This document shows positions 6,705 to 15,318 of a DNA stretch of 38,616 nucleotides, piece after piece. Below the pieces are notes generated by a model. The model ran no database searches, was not told where the DNA came from, and was given only the letters and a program-made list of their open reading frames with translations. This DNA is from Treponema sp. (GTDB taxonomy: Bacteria > Spirochaetota > Spirochaetia > Treponematales > Breznakiellaceae), in NCBI GenBank assembly GCA_031277045.1, contig JAISLX010000156.1, positions 1-38,616 on the forward strand, read 5' to 3'. How positions within the stretch are numbered: position 1 is the stretch's first letter; each line of letters begins with the position of its first letter. A program made the position numbers and the translations under genes.

Positions 6705-7649
6705 TCACGGGGCTGAATCCCGCAAATCCCGTCCGGTCCAGCGCGGGCGGCCTCCCGCCCGTCCCCCAAAAAGAACTGTCTCCGTGTAGCCGGCCTTTCG
6801 CGCTGTGTCCAGGGCTTCCGCGTAATGGCCGTCCAGGTCCTCCGCCCGGTGGGCATCGGCGCTGATGACGGCGGAAACGCCCCGTTCCCTGAACAGGCTG
6901 AGCATGGCGGGGGAGGGGCAGGTTTCGTTCAGCCGGCCCCGGTTCATGCCGCCGGTGTTTACCTCCACCACCATGCCGGATAGCTGTGCCGCTTCCCCCG
7001 CCAGCACGGCGATTTCCCCCATTCGGCGAAGGTAACCGGGACCGGACGGATCAAAAAAGGGGGGTCCCGCGAAGACCTGGTTGTTTTTCTTGATCAGATC
7101 CGCGTGTCCCAGGATGTCAAAACCCCCGGCCCGGATCATGGCGGCTACGCTGTCCCAGTAGGCGCGCATCAGGGCCTCACCGTCTCCGCCGAAGCCTGCC
7201 TCAATGTCCCGTTCCAGCTCTTTCCGGCCGCCGTCCACCGCGAAAGGGGCTGAACGGGGGGGGGTAACGAAATGGACCGAACCGATAAGGTAGTCCAGCC
7301 CCATCTCCCGGTAGTCCGCGTCCGCGGGGCCCATAAGACCGGCAATATAATCGACTTCCAGACCAAGGTAGACGGGGAGTTTCCCCTCCCAGTGGCAGCG
7401 GGCTTCCCGTACCGCGTCCAGGTAGGCTTCCAGGCGGTTTTCGGGGAGGTGCCAATCCGTAACAATGCCGGTTTTTTTGGCGATTGGCGCGTGGGCGCTA
7501 AAACCCAGCGAACTAAGGCCCTTTTCCCAGGCCCGGCGGCAGTAAGTTTCCACATCGTCCCTGCCATCGCAAAAAAGCGTATGGGTATGAAGACAGGAAA
7601 GGCCCGCCGCCTTTCCGTCCGTGCCTGCCGGGGAATTCGCGTTTGTCAT
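6705..7649 (-). CDS. hisK: Histidinol-phosphatase, PHP family
   Basis: This 314-residue PHP-domain phosphatase is predicted to convert histidinol phosphate to histidinol in histidine synthesis, using a trinuclear metal centre. The metal ligands are visible in order: HTHTLFCDG near residue 21, HAPIAKK near 53, GLEVDY near 96, GSVHF near 123, GHADL near 182, EVNTGG near 230 and SADAH near 265. AGGAG lies about nine bases before the ATG. It sits 32 bases behind the response regulator gene on the same strand, so the two may be co-transcribed. Some PHP proteins of this group act on other phosphoesters, so the exact substrate is inferred from family. Confidence 0.82.
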   Translation of the reverse strand: MTNANSPAGTDGKAAGLSCLHTHTLFCDGRDDVETYCRRAWEKGLSSLGFSAHAPIAKKTGIVTDWHLPENRLEAYLDAVREARCHWEGKLPVYLGLEVDYIAGLMGPADADYREMGLDYLIGSVHFVTPPRSAPFAVDGGRKELERDIEAGFGGDGEALMRAYWDSVAAMIRAGGFDILGHADLIKKNNQVFAGPPFFDPSGPGYLRRMGEIAVLAGEAAQLSGMVVEVNTGGMNRGRLNETCPSPAMLSLFRERGVSAVISADAHRAEDLDGHYAEALDTARKAGYTETVLFGGRAGGRPRWTGRDLRDSAP

Positions 7650-7681
7650 AGGCGTGTCTCCTGTTTCCGGCGGGGCCGCTC

Positions 7682-8986
7682 TTAAAACCCGGCTGGTTTT
7701 GAGACAAGCCCGGTGAATGAAGAACTGGGATCGAGGATCTCAATGGCCCGTCTGAAAATATCCTGAGGTTTAACCGGCTTGGCTAAATAACTTTTTATTC
7801 CCATCTGGAATGCCCGGATCATCGCGTCCCGGCGGGTTACCGATGAAAGAATAACCACAGGCGGAGAATCGCTGCGGGCAGCCAGGGTTTTTAGCACTTC
7901 AAACCCGTCAACCTTGGGCATCGTAAGATCGAGAAACAGCAGGTCGAAATTTTCATGCGCCGGCCGGGCAAGGTACTCACCGCCGTGGGAAAAAGTTTTT
8001 ACAGGAACGCCGGCTTTCTCAAAAGTGCTTCTAACCAGTTCCTGAATGACGTAATCGTCGTCTACCACAGCAATTTTGCGATCCTTAAGGAATTCCCGCA
8101 GCGCATCAAGGCTGGGTTTGGCGGACGGAATTTCCGCGTCAAAACGCATCTGAAAAGACTCCGCCCCGCGGAACGTGCCGGAGCTGAGTACCCAGTCCCC
8201 AAGGAATTCGGCAATTCGCGGATCATCGTCCCCGTTTAATTCCCTCAGCAGGCCTCCTATCGCTTCCCTCAGAACGGAAACCACCTGGATTTCACGGTAG
8301 TTAGTCTGGCTTTCAATAAAACGCCGGACAAAAGGATCCCGGGTAAGCACCCGGATGAACCGGGTTTTTGATTTGCAGGCTCGAATAACCGTTTCCAAAA
8401 GTTTTTGCAGATTCGGCGTATCGGAAAAGGTTAAGCGGGTGTTACTGACCATGACGATGATCTTGGGAACGCGGATTTCATACAGTTCCACAAGTTCGCG
8501 GATTTTAAAGTGGAGGAGGTCCAGTTTATCCCGGTTAAGGCCTTTGGAAATTTCAATAAAAATAATGTCGTCGTTAACGTGCGTTTCCACAATTCCGGGG
8601 CTGGCATCCAGTTTTTTCAGATTGACGCGAAGAATTTCCGCGGCGGTCCCGATAAGAAGTTCCGGGTTTACCGGTTTGGTATATACTTTTTTTATATTGT
8701 AGGGCAGAAGATCGAGCATCTTTGTTGGATATACCGGCCTGGTCAGAAGAATCACGGGGATGTTCACGGTATTTGGATTCTTTTTCTTTTGTTTTAGAAT
8801 TTCAAGATATTCATTTTCGCCTATATTGCAATCGAGAATCATCAAATCCGGGGTTCCGTTCCGTATTTTGGAGCATCCCTCCGGAATATTTTTGGCCAAA
8901 TCAACTTCCAGATTGTTTTCGCTAAATTTCAGATTGAGGTACTCTCTAAGCGCGGGCGATTCATCGATGATCAGGATATGTTTCAC
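7682..8986 (-). CDS. Response regulator with two receiver domains
   Basis: This 434-residue protein starts at GTG after a G-rich stretch. The N-terminal receiver (residues 1-120) has the acidic pair Asp8-Glu9, phospho-acceptor Asp52 (LMILDCN) and Lys104 (YTKPVNP). A middle region of about 170 residues (130-295) contains a PilZ- or sensor-like alternation of strands and helices that I cannot assign. The C-terminal receiver (304-420) has DDD at 309-311, Asp353 (LFLDLTMPKVDG), Ser381-Ser382 and Lys403 (LAKPVKP). There is no DNA-binding domain, so it probably acts by protein contact. No histidine kinase is adjacent. The PHP gene follows. Confidence 0.85.
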   Translation of the reverse strand: MKHILIIDESPALREYLNLKFSENNLEVDLAKNIPEGCSKIRNGTPDLMILDCNIGENEYLEILKQKKKNPNTVNIPVILLTRPVYPTKMLDLLPYNIKKVYTKPVNPELLIGTAAEILRVNLKKLDASPGIVETHVNDDIIFIEISKGLNRDKLDLLHFKIRELVELYEIRVPKIIVMVSNTRLTFSDTPNLQKLLETVIRACKSKTRFIRVLTRDPFVRRFIESQTNYREIQVVSVLREAIGGLLRELNGDDDPRIAEFLGDWVLSSGTFRGAESFQMRFDAEIPSAKPSLDALREFLKDRKIAVVDDDYVIQELVRSTFEKAGVPVKTFSHGGEYLARPAHENFDLLFLDLTMPKVDGFEVLKTLAARSDSPPVVILSSVTRRDAMIRAFQMGIKSYLAKPVKPQDIFRRAIEILDPSSSFTGLVSKPAGF

Positions 8987-9057
8987 GCTTTAACCCCCCC
9001 CTGGCTCTGCATAGAGTGTAATCATTAAGCGCCCCGGCACGCAAGTATTGGAGCCAA

Positions 9058-9086
9058 TTGACAAGCGTCCGTTCCCCGGGTAGTAT
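9058..9086 (+). promoter_or_regulatory. Sigma70-type promoter of infA
   Basis: TTGACA at 9058-9063 and TAGTAT at 9081-9086 are separated by 17 bases, very close to the consensus for the housekeeping sigma factor. The predicted start would give a leader of about 75 bases before the infA GTG. Confidence 0.75.
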
Positions 9087-9169
9087 TTATGTAACCTTTT
9101 TGACATCCGGCGTTTTTAGCGCCGTCTAAAGGGAGAACCGCTGTTCATCGAATAACGGAAGGAGTTTGT

Positions 9170-9394
9170 GTGGCGAAAGAAGAAGCGATTGAGGTTGAGG
9201 GGGTAGTCCGGGAAGCTTTACCCAATACGATGTTCCGGGTAGAGCTGGATAATCAAAACGGCCACCTAATCCTTGCCCATCTTTCCGGCAAGATGCGAAA
9301 ACACTATATTCGTATTGTTCCCGGCGACAGAGTACGGGTAGCCCTTTCACCCTATGATCTGAGCCGGGGCCGCATAATCTACCGGGAGCGATAG
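9170..9394 (+). CDS. infA: Translation initiation factor IF-1
   Basis: This 74-residue S1-type OB-fold protein closely follows the IF-1 family: [59 protein letters not shown] and a basic end IIYRER. It binds the ribosomal A site during initiation. The GTG at 9170 is chosen because GGAAGGAG lies six bases upstream and the N-terminus then matches family length. It is monocistronic, away from the ribosomal protein cluster, and its 3' end overlaps the convergent Smr gene by 16 bases. Confidence 0.95.
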   Translation: MAKEEAIEVEGVVREALPNTMFRVELDNQNGHLILAHLSGKMRKHYIRIVPGDRVRVALSPYDLSRGRIIYRER

Positions 9395-9879
9395 TCCTGG
9401 TCGCGGGGGGATTTTAGCAGGACCCAGGTTGTCCCGGTTCCCCCTTCCCCGCCGTATCCGCTCTGTCCCGCGAAGGGACAGCGTTCGATAAAGTCCCTTA
9501 CGGTCTGTTTAAGTACCGCCCCGCCGGGAGAATGGTTCCCTTTACCGTGAATAACGGCGAGTTTTTTGTAACCGCGCCGCCGGCCCGTCTCGAAAAACTG
9601 TTCCAGGGCGTCCCATGCCTGGTCCCGGGTAAGGCCGTGAAGATCGATAACCGCGTCAGGGCGGCGGGCCAGAAGCCGCCGCCGTTCCTGCGCGGGAGAA
9701 ATTTCCCGGAGTTCGGGATCTTCCGCGTCCTTGTCGTAAACATCGTGGGCTCCAAGCCAGCGGTTCAGGGGATGGACAGGCGTGTCTTCCCGCCGGGATT
9801 CCGGGGGCTTGTGGGATTTTGCCGGGCTTTTTCCGCCTTCCCCCCGTTCCCATTGGTCCAGAATGTCGCCAAAATCCAC
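9379..9879 (-). CDS. Smr-domain protein (putative endonuclease)
   Basis: This 166-residue protein starts at GTG. The N-terminal 65 residues are charged and probably disordered. The C-terminal Smr domain shows [19 protein letters not shown] near residue 77 and [18 protein letters not shown] near 108, the LDxH and HGxG motifs of the MutS2/SmrB nuclease fold. Stand-alone Smr proteins cut RNA or branched DNA; SmrB-type proteins cleave mRNA at collided ribosomes. Which applies here cannot be told. Its tail overlaps infA by 16 bases in convergent orientation, which is unusual for an essential gene. Confidence 0.85.
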   Translation of the reverse strand: MDFGDILDQWERGEGGKSPAKSHKPPESRREDTPVHPLNRWLGAHDVYDKDAEDPELREISPAQERRRLLARRPDAVIDLHGLTRDQAWDALEQFFETGRRRGYKKLAVIHGKGNHSPGGAVLKQTVRDFIERCPFAGQSGYGGEGGTGTTWVLLKSPRDQDYRSR

Positions 9880-10029
9880 CGCCGCCCCCGTTACCCAAGA
9901 GATTTTTGTTCAGATCCAAGGTTTTGAACAAGCCGAAAACCACCTGTTTCGCGGCCAAAACGGCCAAATTCGGCGTTTTGACCGCGAAACCGCGGGAGCC
10001 CGGATACATTGCCGGGTTTTGCCGGGGAC

Positions 10030-11661
10030 TCAATAAACAAGATAGGTTCCGGTTCTGATCCAGCCCGCGCGGCCGCTGTGCGGCAATTCCGCGTAGGCCC
10101 AGCCGTTCTGGACTTCGTAAATCAAAAGTCCCTGGCCTTCCTTGAGCCGGGCAATCTCAGTCCCCCGGTCGTCGGGCACACGGTACACCGTTGTCTCCCG
10201 GGCCAGGGCCTGCCGGGGAGAATCGCCCCCGTGATTCGGGTTTAACGGCCGGGCGAAACTCAGTCTGAGCAGGCAAAAAAGGGCGGCGAAGACGAAAAAA
10301 AGAAAGGCCCCCCGGCATAGCCGGATAAAAGATCCGGGCAGGCGTTCCGGCTGTTTCCCCCGGGAAGACCAGGCCCACAGCAAACCGGCGGGGCTGGTAA
10401 GGCTTAGGGCGGCCAGAACCAGGCAGAGTACCAGGGCAGGGACAAGGAGGACGCGGGGCGAATATGTCTCGTCAGGTTCGGCCTGTAATCCCAGAGATTG
10501 TTCCAGGTCCCGGCGAAGTTCTACCAGGCTTAAACCGGCGGGGTGATCCCGCTCGTTCCGCCTCAGCTCCGCCAGGGCTTCGACTATCCGTCCCTCTTCC
10601 CACAGGGCCCGGCTCTGTTCCTGAATCGCACGGCCGGCCCCGGCAAAGATACCGTCCCTGGTCCGGACGCTGCGCGGAAACGGCGGATACCCCGCCCGCC
10701 CGGCCTTGTCCATCCCCTCCGCCGGCGCGGCGGGTTCCGCCTTGTCCGGGGACGCCGGCTCTTTCGCCGGCGCGGGAACTACCGGAATACGGAGGGCGGG
10801 GACCTGGACGGTCCCGGTTTTCATCTGAAACGGAAAAGCGGGAAGGCTAAAAAAAGGCCCTTCCAGGGGGATAACCCGGAGGGAGAGCAGCTCATTCTCC
10901 CCTTCCGGGTCCAGGACTTCCATGATGGTCATGGCCGGAACCGGGGGAAGGGAGGGGCCTTGGGTGGATGGATCAGGGCGGATTCCCCCCTCAAGGCACA
11001 GGACCAGCAGGGCTTCCTCCCCCGCGGTAAGAGTCTTTGGAAGGTTTCGCCAGAAAATCCGGGGGCCCTGGGAAGCGGGGCTCCTTACGGTCAGCGAAAA
11101 GGCGGGGCTTAGGGCGGACGCGCCGTTTACCTGCACCTCGAAGGGGCCCAGCTCGATTCTGCCGGGGTTCCTGGCCAAAAAGCGGTACTGCAGGGCGGTC
11201 CAGTGGCGGGTCTCCTGATCCGGCGAGTCCGGTTGAATTACGCGGGGTTCAATGCGGAGCTGATCCAGACTGAGGCCCTGGGGCAGGGGCGGCGGACGGA
11301 CCTCGATATCTTCCGGCGAAGGGTGATCCACCAGCAGGGTTATGGTCCACGACGATCCCGCCGTGATGGACGCGGGAGAGGCCTCGCCCGTAACCCCGGG
11401 GGTGGTCTGGGCAAAGGCGGCCGGCCCAAAACAGGCGGCCCGGAAGCCCAGGAGAATCGCCAGGAGCCCGCCGCGTACACGCGGAATGCGCTTTTCCGGA
11501 AACCGGGTTTTATGCGTGAAGCAGAGCAAACTGCGTAAGCAGTCCCAATAACCGGGATTTTTTGCGGTATTAAGCACAAAAAATCCGCACGTGCGACAGG
11601 CTGCTAGTAATCCGGGCCTGCGGAGGAGGACGGTTCTTCCGTCCAGTCCCTGCTTTTCCAT
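10030..11661 (-). CDS. batD: BatD-like oxygen tolerance protein with C-terminal SH3 domain
   Basis: The last gene of the Bat operon. After a signal sequence (LLAILLGFRAACFGPAAFAQ) come beta-sandwich regions typical of BatD, with a long Pro/Ala-rich linker. Then follow two membrane segments (LLVPALVLCLVLAALSL and GAFLFFVFAALFCLLRL) and, in the last 60 residues, a bacterial SH3-like domain (TTVYRVPDDRGTEIARL, then GWAYAELP and GWI). The first 60 residues encoded from the ATG at 11661 overlap batB by 58 bases and look non-coding. GTG at 11577 or TTG at 11529 are likelier starts, though AAGGA does lie nine bases before 11661. Bat proteins form an envelope complex with MoxR and VWA proteins. Confidence 0.75.
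   Translation of the reverse strand: MEKQGLDGRTVLLRRPGLLAACRTCGFFVLNTAKNPGYWDCLRSLLCFTHKTRFPEKRIPRVRGGLLAILLGFRAACFGPAAFAQTTPGVTGEASPASITAGSSWTITLLVDHPSPEDIEVRPPPLPQGLSLDQLRIEPRVIQPDSPDQETRHWTALQYRFLARNPGRIELGPFEVQVNGASALSPAFSLTVRSPASQGPRIFWRNLPKTLTAGEEALLVLCLEGGIRPDPSTQGPSLPPVPAMTIMEVLDPEGENELLSLRVIPLEGPFFSLPAFPFQMKTGTVQVPALRIPVVPAPAKEPASPDKAEPAAPAEGMDKAGRAGYPPFPRSVRTRDGIFAGAGRAIQEQSRALWEEGRIVEALAELRRNERDHPAGLSLVELRRDLEQSLGLQAEPDETYSPRVLLVPALVLCLVLAALSLTSPAGLLWAWSSRGKQPERLPGSFIRLCRGAFLFFVFAALFCLLRLSFARPLNPNHGGDSPRQALARETTVYRVPDDRGTEIARLKEGQGLLIYEVQNGWAYAELPHSGRAGWIRTGTYLVY
11555..11586. other. Perfect 10-bp inverted repeat between batB and batD
   Basis: GGATTTTTTG at 11555-11564 and CAAAAAATCC at 11577-11586 are exact complements around a 12-base loop. 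It begins 18 bases after the batB stop and is in the space before the likely batD start. It could trim or stabilise mRNA; it is not a standard terminator. Confidence 0.55.
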
Positions 11662-13226
11662 TGGTTTTGTTCCTTCAGGTTAAGATACCGGAACAGAGCG
11701 CCGAGGCGGGAACCGGTCCCCTCTCCTTCCTCTTTGTCCGGAGCTTTGCCGCCCCGTTCTTCCTGGTTCCGTTCCCGGGAAAGGGAGAGCAGGGATATTT
11801 CCAGGTTCCGCTTCGCCTCGAACCGGCTGCCGTTAATTTCCAGGGCGTTCCGAAAGGCTCCGGCGGCGCCCTCAAAATCCCCTTCCAAAAACAGAACTAG
11901 TCCCCGGTTGTAATGTACCCGGTAGCCGAGTTCCCCGGCCTCTCCGGCGGGCAGGGCCTCGTAAGTTTCCAGAGCGGCGTCATAACGGCCCTGGGCGGCG
12001 GGTATTTCATCCAGAGAGGTGTAGACGGTCCCCAGACCGTACTGGGCGTAGGGAAAGGCTTCCGGGTAATCCAGGGCCCGGATATAGGCCTCTATCGCCT
12101 CATTGTAACGGCCCTGGGTGTGGTAAAAATTCCCCTCCATCACCAAAAGTTTACCTTGTATGGGGGCGCAGGACTGGTACAGCGGGAAAAGCAGCACAAG
12201 CAAAACCAGCGGCCGAACCAGGGACCGCCGGGCAAAGCGGCGCATACAGAGTTTTGAAAGGGCCAGGGCAGCCAGGGCGGCGCAGAGAAAGAGCCGCCAG
12301 CGGGGCCGGTTCTCCTGGCGCCAGGAACTTCCCTCCTGTTCGGAAGCGAGGGATTCGAAGTAGTCCGCCAGCCGCCCGCCCGCCAGGGGATCGGCGCCGT
12401 CAACATAGACGCCCCCGGTTAATTCCGCCGCTTCCTCCAGGGCCTGCCGCCGCAGTTGGCTTATGACCGCGTCTGCCGCTGGTCCTTCCCCGGCCGGCGG
12501 TAGTTCCTTCTCAACCGGCACGGGGCCCCCCGTTACGGTACCAAGTCCCGCCGCGGCGATGCTGATGTCCAGGTCCCGGGCCCGCCGGGCCGCGGCGGCA
12601 AGGGAACCGGAAAGGGCCTCCCCATCGCTCAACAGGACGATTACGCGGCGTCCGGGAAAATCGTCCAGAAAGGCAGAGGACGCGGCATCGATGAGGGATT
12701 CCAGGTTGGTCCCGGCGCCGGTGTAGACCGCTCCATCCAGGCTTTCCAGCAGGTTCTGGATCACCGGCCGGTCCTCGGTCAGGGGGATCGCCAGGGTCCC
12801 CCGGCCGCGGCCAAGGGCAACGCCCAGCCGGAACCCCGGCAGTTCCGCCAGTTCCCGGCCAATGGCCGCCGCCCGTTCCAGGCGGCTTGAATCCAGGTCC
12901 CGAACCTCCATGCTGTGGGACATGTCCAGCGCGAGTACCACATCCAGGCCCCGGCGGTACTCGCTGAGCCGCCGCAGCCCCCAATGGGGACCGGCAAGGG
13001 CGAACACAAGGGAGGCGCAAAAAACCCAGAACAGAAAACGGGAAAGCCGGTATCTAAAGGCGAAAGGCGCCATGAGACGCGAGTATTTCCGGTCCCGGAT
13101 CACCCGGATCAGGGCAAAAAGGAACAGTGGAACCAGAAGCAAAAGAACTTGGGGATGGTCCAGCCCAAAGGCGCCGTCCGTTCCCGGCGGTCCGGAATTC
13201 CGGCCAAAGTCCAGCAGGGAATTCAA
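11604..13226 (-). CDS. batB: BatB VWA protein fused to a BatC-like TPR lipoprotein
   Basis: This 540-residue protein starts at TTG overlapping the batA stop (TTGA). The N-terminal half is BatB: membrane helices near 25-41 and 62-79, then a VWA domain with a MIDAS (DMSHS at 101-105, TGAGT near 169, LLSDGEA with Asp201), and a closing helix near 310-327. The C-terminal half starts with a second signal-like segment, MRRFARRSL then VLLVLLFPLYQSCAP, with Cys353 in a lipobox context. TPR repeats follow (NFYHTQGRYNEAIEAYIRAL, YAQYGLGTVY, VHYNRGLVLFLEGDFEGAAG). In other bacteria BatB and BatC are separate. An internal start at Met328 (12245) could also make BatC alone, though I see no ribosome site. 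Confidence 0.85.
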   Translation of the reverse strand: MNSLLDFGRNSGPPGTDGAFGLDHPQVLLLLVPLFLFALIRVIRDRKYSRLMAPFAFRYRLSRFLFWVFCASLVFALAGPHWGLRRLSEYRRGLDVVLALDMSHSMEVRDLDSSRLERAAAIGRELAELPGFRLGVALGRGRGTLAIPLTEDRPVIQNLLESLDGAVYTGAGTNLESLIDAASSAFLDDFPGRRVIVLLSDGEALSGSLAAAARRARDLDISIAAAGLGTVTGGPVPVEKELPPAGEGPAADAVISQLRRQALEEAAELTGGVYVDGADPLAGGRLADYFESLASEQEGSSWRQENRPRWRLFLCAALAALALSKLCMRRFARRSLVRPLVLLVLLFPLYQSCAPIQGKLLVMEGNFYHTQGRYNEAIEAYIRALDYPEAFPYAQYGLGTVYTSLDEIPAAQGRYDAALETYEALPAGEAGELGYRVHYNRGLVLFLEGDFEGAAGAFRNALEINGSRFEAKRNLEISLLSLSRERNQEERGGKAPDKEEGEGTGSRLGALFRYLNLKEQNQWKSRDWTEEPSSSAGPDY

Positions 13227-14224
13227 ACCAGGGCTCCCAGGAAAAAGCGCCGCGCAAGGCGGACCAGGACGATAAGGGCAAATCCCCCGGCAAGCGGGAC
13301 AGCAACAAGGGAACGCCGGCGGACCAGGATACTAAAACGGCTCACCGTCAGTTCCTCCCCGGAAATCCGGGAAAAGGCGGCGGCCAGGGTGTCCGCCGAG
13401 GGAGCGGAAATGTAAATTCCCCCGCCGGCCTCACTGAGCGAGCGGAGACTTTCCTCGTTAAAGCGGGAATCGAATATCCCCGTCCGCCGCATCCGGGTAA
13501 AAGGGTCAACGTAGTCTATGGGTATCTCCCCGCCGCTGCCCACCCCGATAACCCAGAGGGAAATGCCGGAATCCGCCAGCAGGGCCGCCGCAGTTTGAGG
13601 GTTCAGCGCTCCAGCGTTATTTTCCCCGTCGGTGATAAGGATGACCACACGGCGGGAAGCCTGGGAATTCCGCAGATGCCGGGCCGCCACCGCCAGTCCC
13701 ATTCCCAGAGCGGTCCCGTCCCCCAGTTCCGCCACCCGGAGCCGGTCCAGCCGTTCCGCAAGGGTTCGCCGGTCCAGCGTGGGGGGAACCAGCAGGGCGG
13801 CATCGTAACCCAGCGCCGCCAGGCCGATGGCGTCCGAGGGCCGCCGTTCCGCGAAATCCCGGACAAGGTTCCGGGCGGCATCAAAACGGCTTTGGCCGTC
13901 CATATCGATTCCGGCCATGCTGGGGCTAAGATCCAGAACAAAAAGGATATCCGCCCCGCGGCTAAGCCACACGGTCTGGTTTATTCTGCGTTCCGGGCCC
14001 GCGGCGGCGAGAAAAAGCAAACATACCCCTGCCAGTTCCACAACGGCCAGGAACTTAATGACCAGGTCCCATTTGAAAGGCGGTTGAAAGGGAATACCCC
14101 CCGGAGCCCCCAGGGGCAGGAACAGGACAAAGACGCTCCGCAGCCGCCGGGAGAGGAACAAAACCAGGGGAATACACAGAACGCCTGCTACAAGGAACTG
14201 GGGAAACTCAAAGCCAATATTCAC
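13223..14224 (-). CDS. batA: BatA, VWA-domain membrane protein
   Basis: This 333-residue protein starts at GTG with GGAGG just upstream; the start overlaps the previous stop (GTGA). Membrane helices lie near residues 8-25, 54-73 and 312-328. Between them is a VWA domain with an intact metal site: DLSPSM at 98-103, Thr171 in GDGTALG, and ITDGEN with Asp199. VWA domains bind partners through a bound Mg2+. With BatB and MoxR it belongs to the aerotolerance complex named in Bacteroides and also known in spirochaetes such as Leptospira. Confidence 0.88.
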   Translation of the reverse strand: MNIGFEFPQFLVAGVLCIPLVLFLSRRLRSVFVLFLPLGAPGGIPFQPPFKWDLVIKFLAVVELAGVCLLFLAAAGPERRINQTVWLSRGADILFVLDLSPSMAGIDMDGQSRFDAARNLVRDFAERRPSDAIGLAALGYDAALLVPPTLDRRTLAERLDRLRVAELGDGTALGMGLAVAARHLRNSQASRRVVILITDGENNAGALNPQTAAALLADSGISLWVIGVGSGGEIPIDYVDPFTRMRRTGIFDSRFNEESLRSLSEAGGGIYISAPSADTLAAAFSRISGEELTVSRFSILVRRRSLVAVPLAGGFALIVLVRLARRFFLGALV

Positions 14225-15318
14225 AAGTCCTCCATCCTGCGGCGAAACAGGGCGAAAGAGGCGCGGAGCCCCCCGGCCCGGAGCCCTGCGTCCATAGCGC
14301 CAAGGATAATATCCAGCCGGTCAATCAGTGCGGCGACTTCCACCGGTCCCGCCGGTTCCCCGCTGTACCGGAGCCGGTCAAGGAGACGGAAAAAATTCCC
14401 CAGCGCCGGGGGGGAACTGAGAATCGCCCAGGGGGGTGTGGCCGAATCCTCAGGGGAGGGCGGAAACAGGGGAGGGAGGGAAAAGAACTCCGCCGCGGTC
14501 ATGGCCCGGCAATTCCAGCCTCCGGGAAGAGTTCCGGGGGACGGGGGAACGTCATTAGGCTGCCGGGACAACTTCCCCGGACCAAAAAAATACCCCAGAA
14601 AAATCCGGAATTCGGCGGAAAGTTCCCGCAGTACCTTCTGGCAGGAACCGGCACTCAACTGTTCCCGCAGCCGCCTTCCCGCGCGGCCCATCAGCCGCAC
14701 CAGCCGTCTGCGGCGGTGGTTTTCCAGAAAAGCCGCCATGCGGGGCCGGCCCCACACACCCAGGCCCAGGCTGATCAACAGGACCAGAACGATCAGGGAG
14801 GCGGTTCCGTAGATTAGAAAGGCTGTACCGGGTACCGCCAGGGGAGGCGCGGGGCCGGAAAGGACCAGCACGGCCCCGCCCTGCCGCGAAAAACCGTCCC
14901 CCGGATCGTCTTCCAGGATCGAGGCCACATCTACTTCGCAGGATTCAAGGTTAAGGCCCGGCATCTGGGGCAGGTTTAGCGGGGGAATGGGGATCCGGCC
15001 CGGCGCGAAGGCGGTAAAGTCGATAACAAGCCACTCAAGGTTTCGCAGCCGCCTGAGTTCCAGCCGGTGAAGTTTCAGGTCCTGGCCCTGGGGGAGCCTG
15101 CCGGGATCGTCAATGACAAAGAGGGGAACTTCCTCAAAACCCGGCCCCGGATTCAGGATCAGGCGGCCCCGGTCCCCCACAAACACGCGCTGGGGAATCT
15201 GGGTTGGCCCCTCGCCCGGCCGGGGCAGTTCCTGGGCGTCCGGCGTTTCGGCGGCAAGAATCAGGACCAGCAGCAGCGTGCAAGCGGCCGGCGGCCTGTT
15301 TAGGGGCCGGAGCCTCAC
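14221..15318 (-). CDS. Bat-operon single-pass membrane protein of unknown function
   Basis: The GTG at 15318 is chosen: its GTGA overlaps the DUF58 stop, AGAGGG lies six bases upstream, and the N-terminus becomes MRLRPLNRPPAACTLLLVLI, a signal peptide. This gives 365 residues. A periplasmic beta-rich domain of about 130 residues precedes one membrane helix (FLIYGTASLIVLVLLISLGLG). A cytoplasmic Arg-rich helical region follows, ending FRRRMEDL. This is the layout of the unnamed protein usually found between DUF58 and BatA genes in Bat operons (DUF4381-like position). I see no catalytic motif. It probably anchors the MoxR/VWA complex. Confidence 0.75.
   Translation of the reverse strand: MRLRPLNRPPAACTLLLVLILAAETPDAQELPRPGEGPTQIPQRVFVGDRGRLILNPGPGFEEVPLFVIDDPGRLPQGQDLKLHRLELRRLRNLEWLVIDFTAFAPGRIPIPPLNLPQMPGLNLESCEVDVASILEDDPGDGFSRQGGAVLVLSGPAPPLAVPGTAFLIYGTASLIVLVLLISLGLGVWGRPRMAAFLENHRRRRLVRLMGRAGRRLREQLSAGSCQKVLRELSAEFRIFLGYFFGPGKLSRQPNDVPPSPGTLPGGWNCRAMTAAEFFSLPPLFPPSPEDSATPPWAILSSPPALGNFFRLLDRLRYSGEPAGPVEVAALIDRLDIILGAMDAGLRAGGLRASFALFRRRMEDL

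Noticed and set aside
13127..14812. 561-codon plus-strand frame across the Bat operon
   Set aside because: It runs antisense to batA and batB, is Pro/Arg/Gly-rich with no domain, and arises from high GC content.
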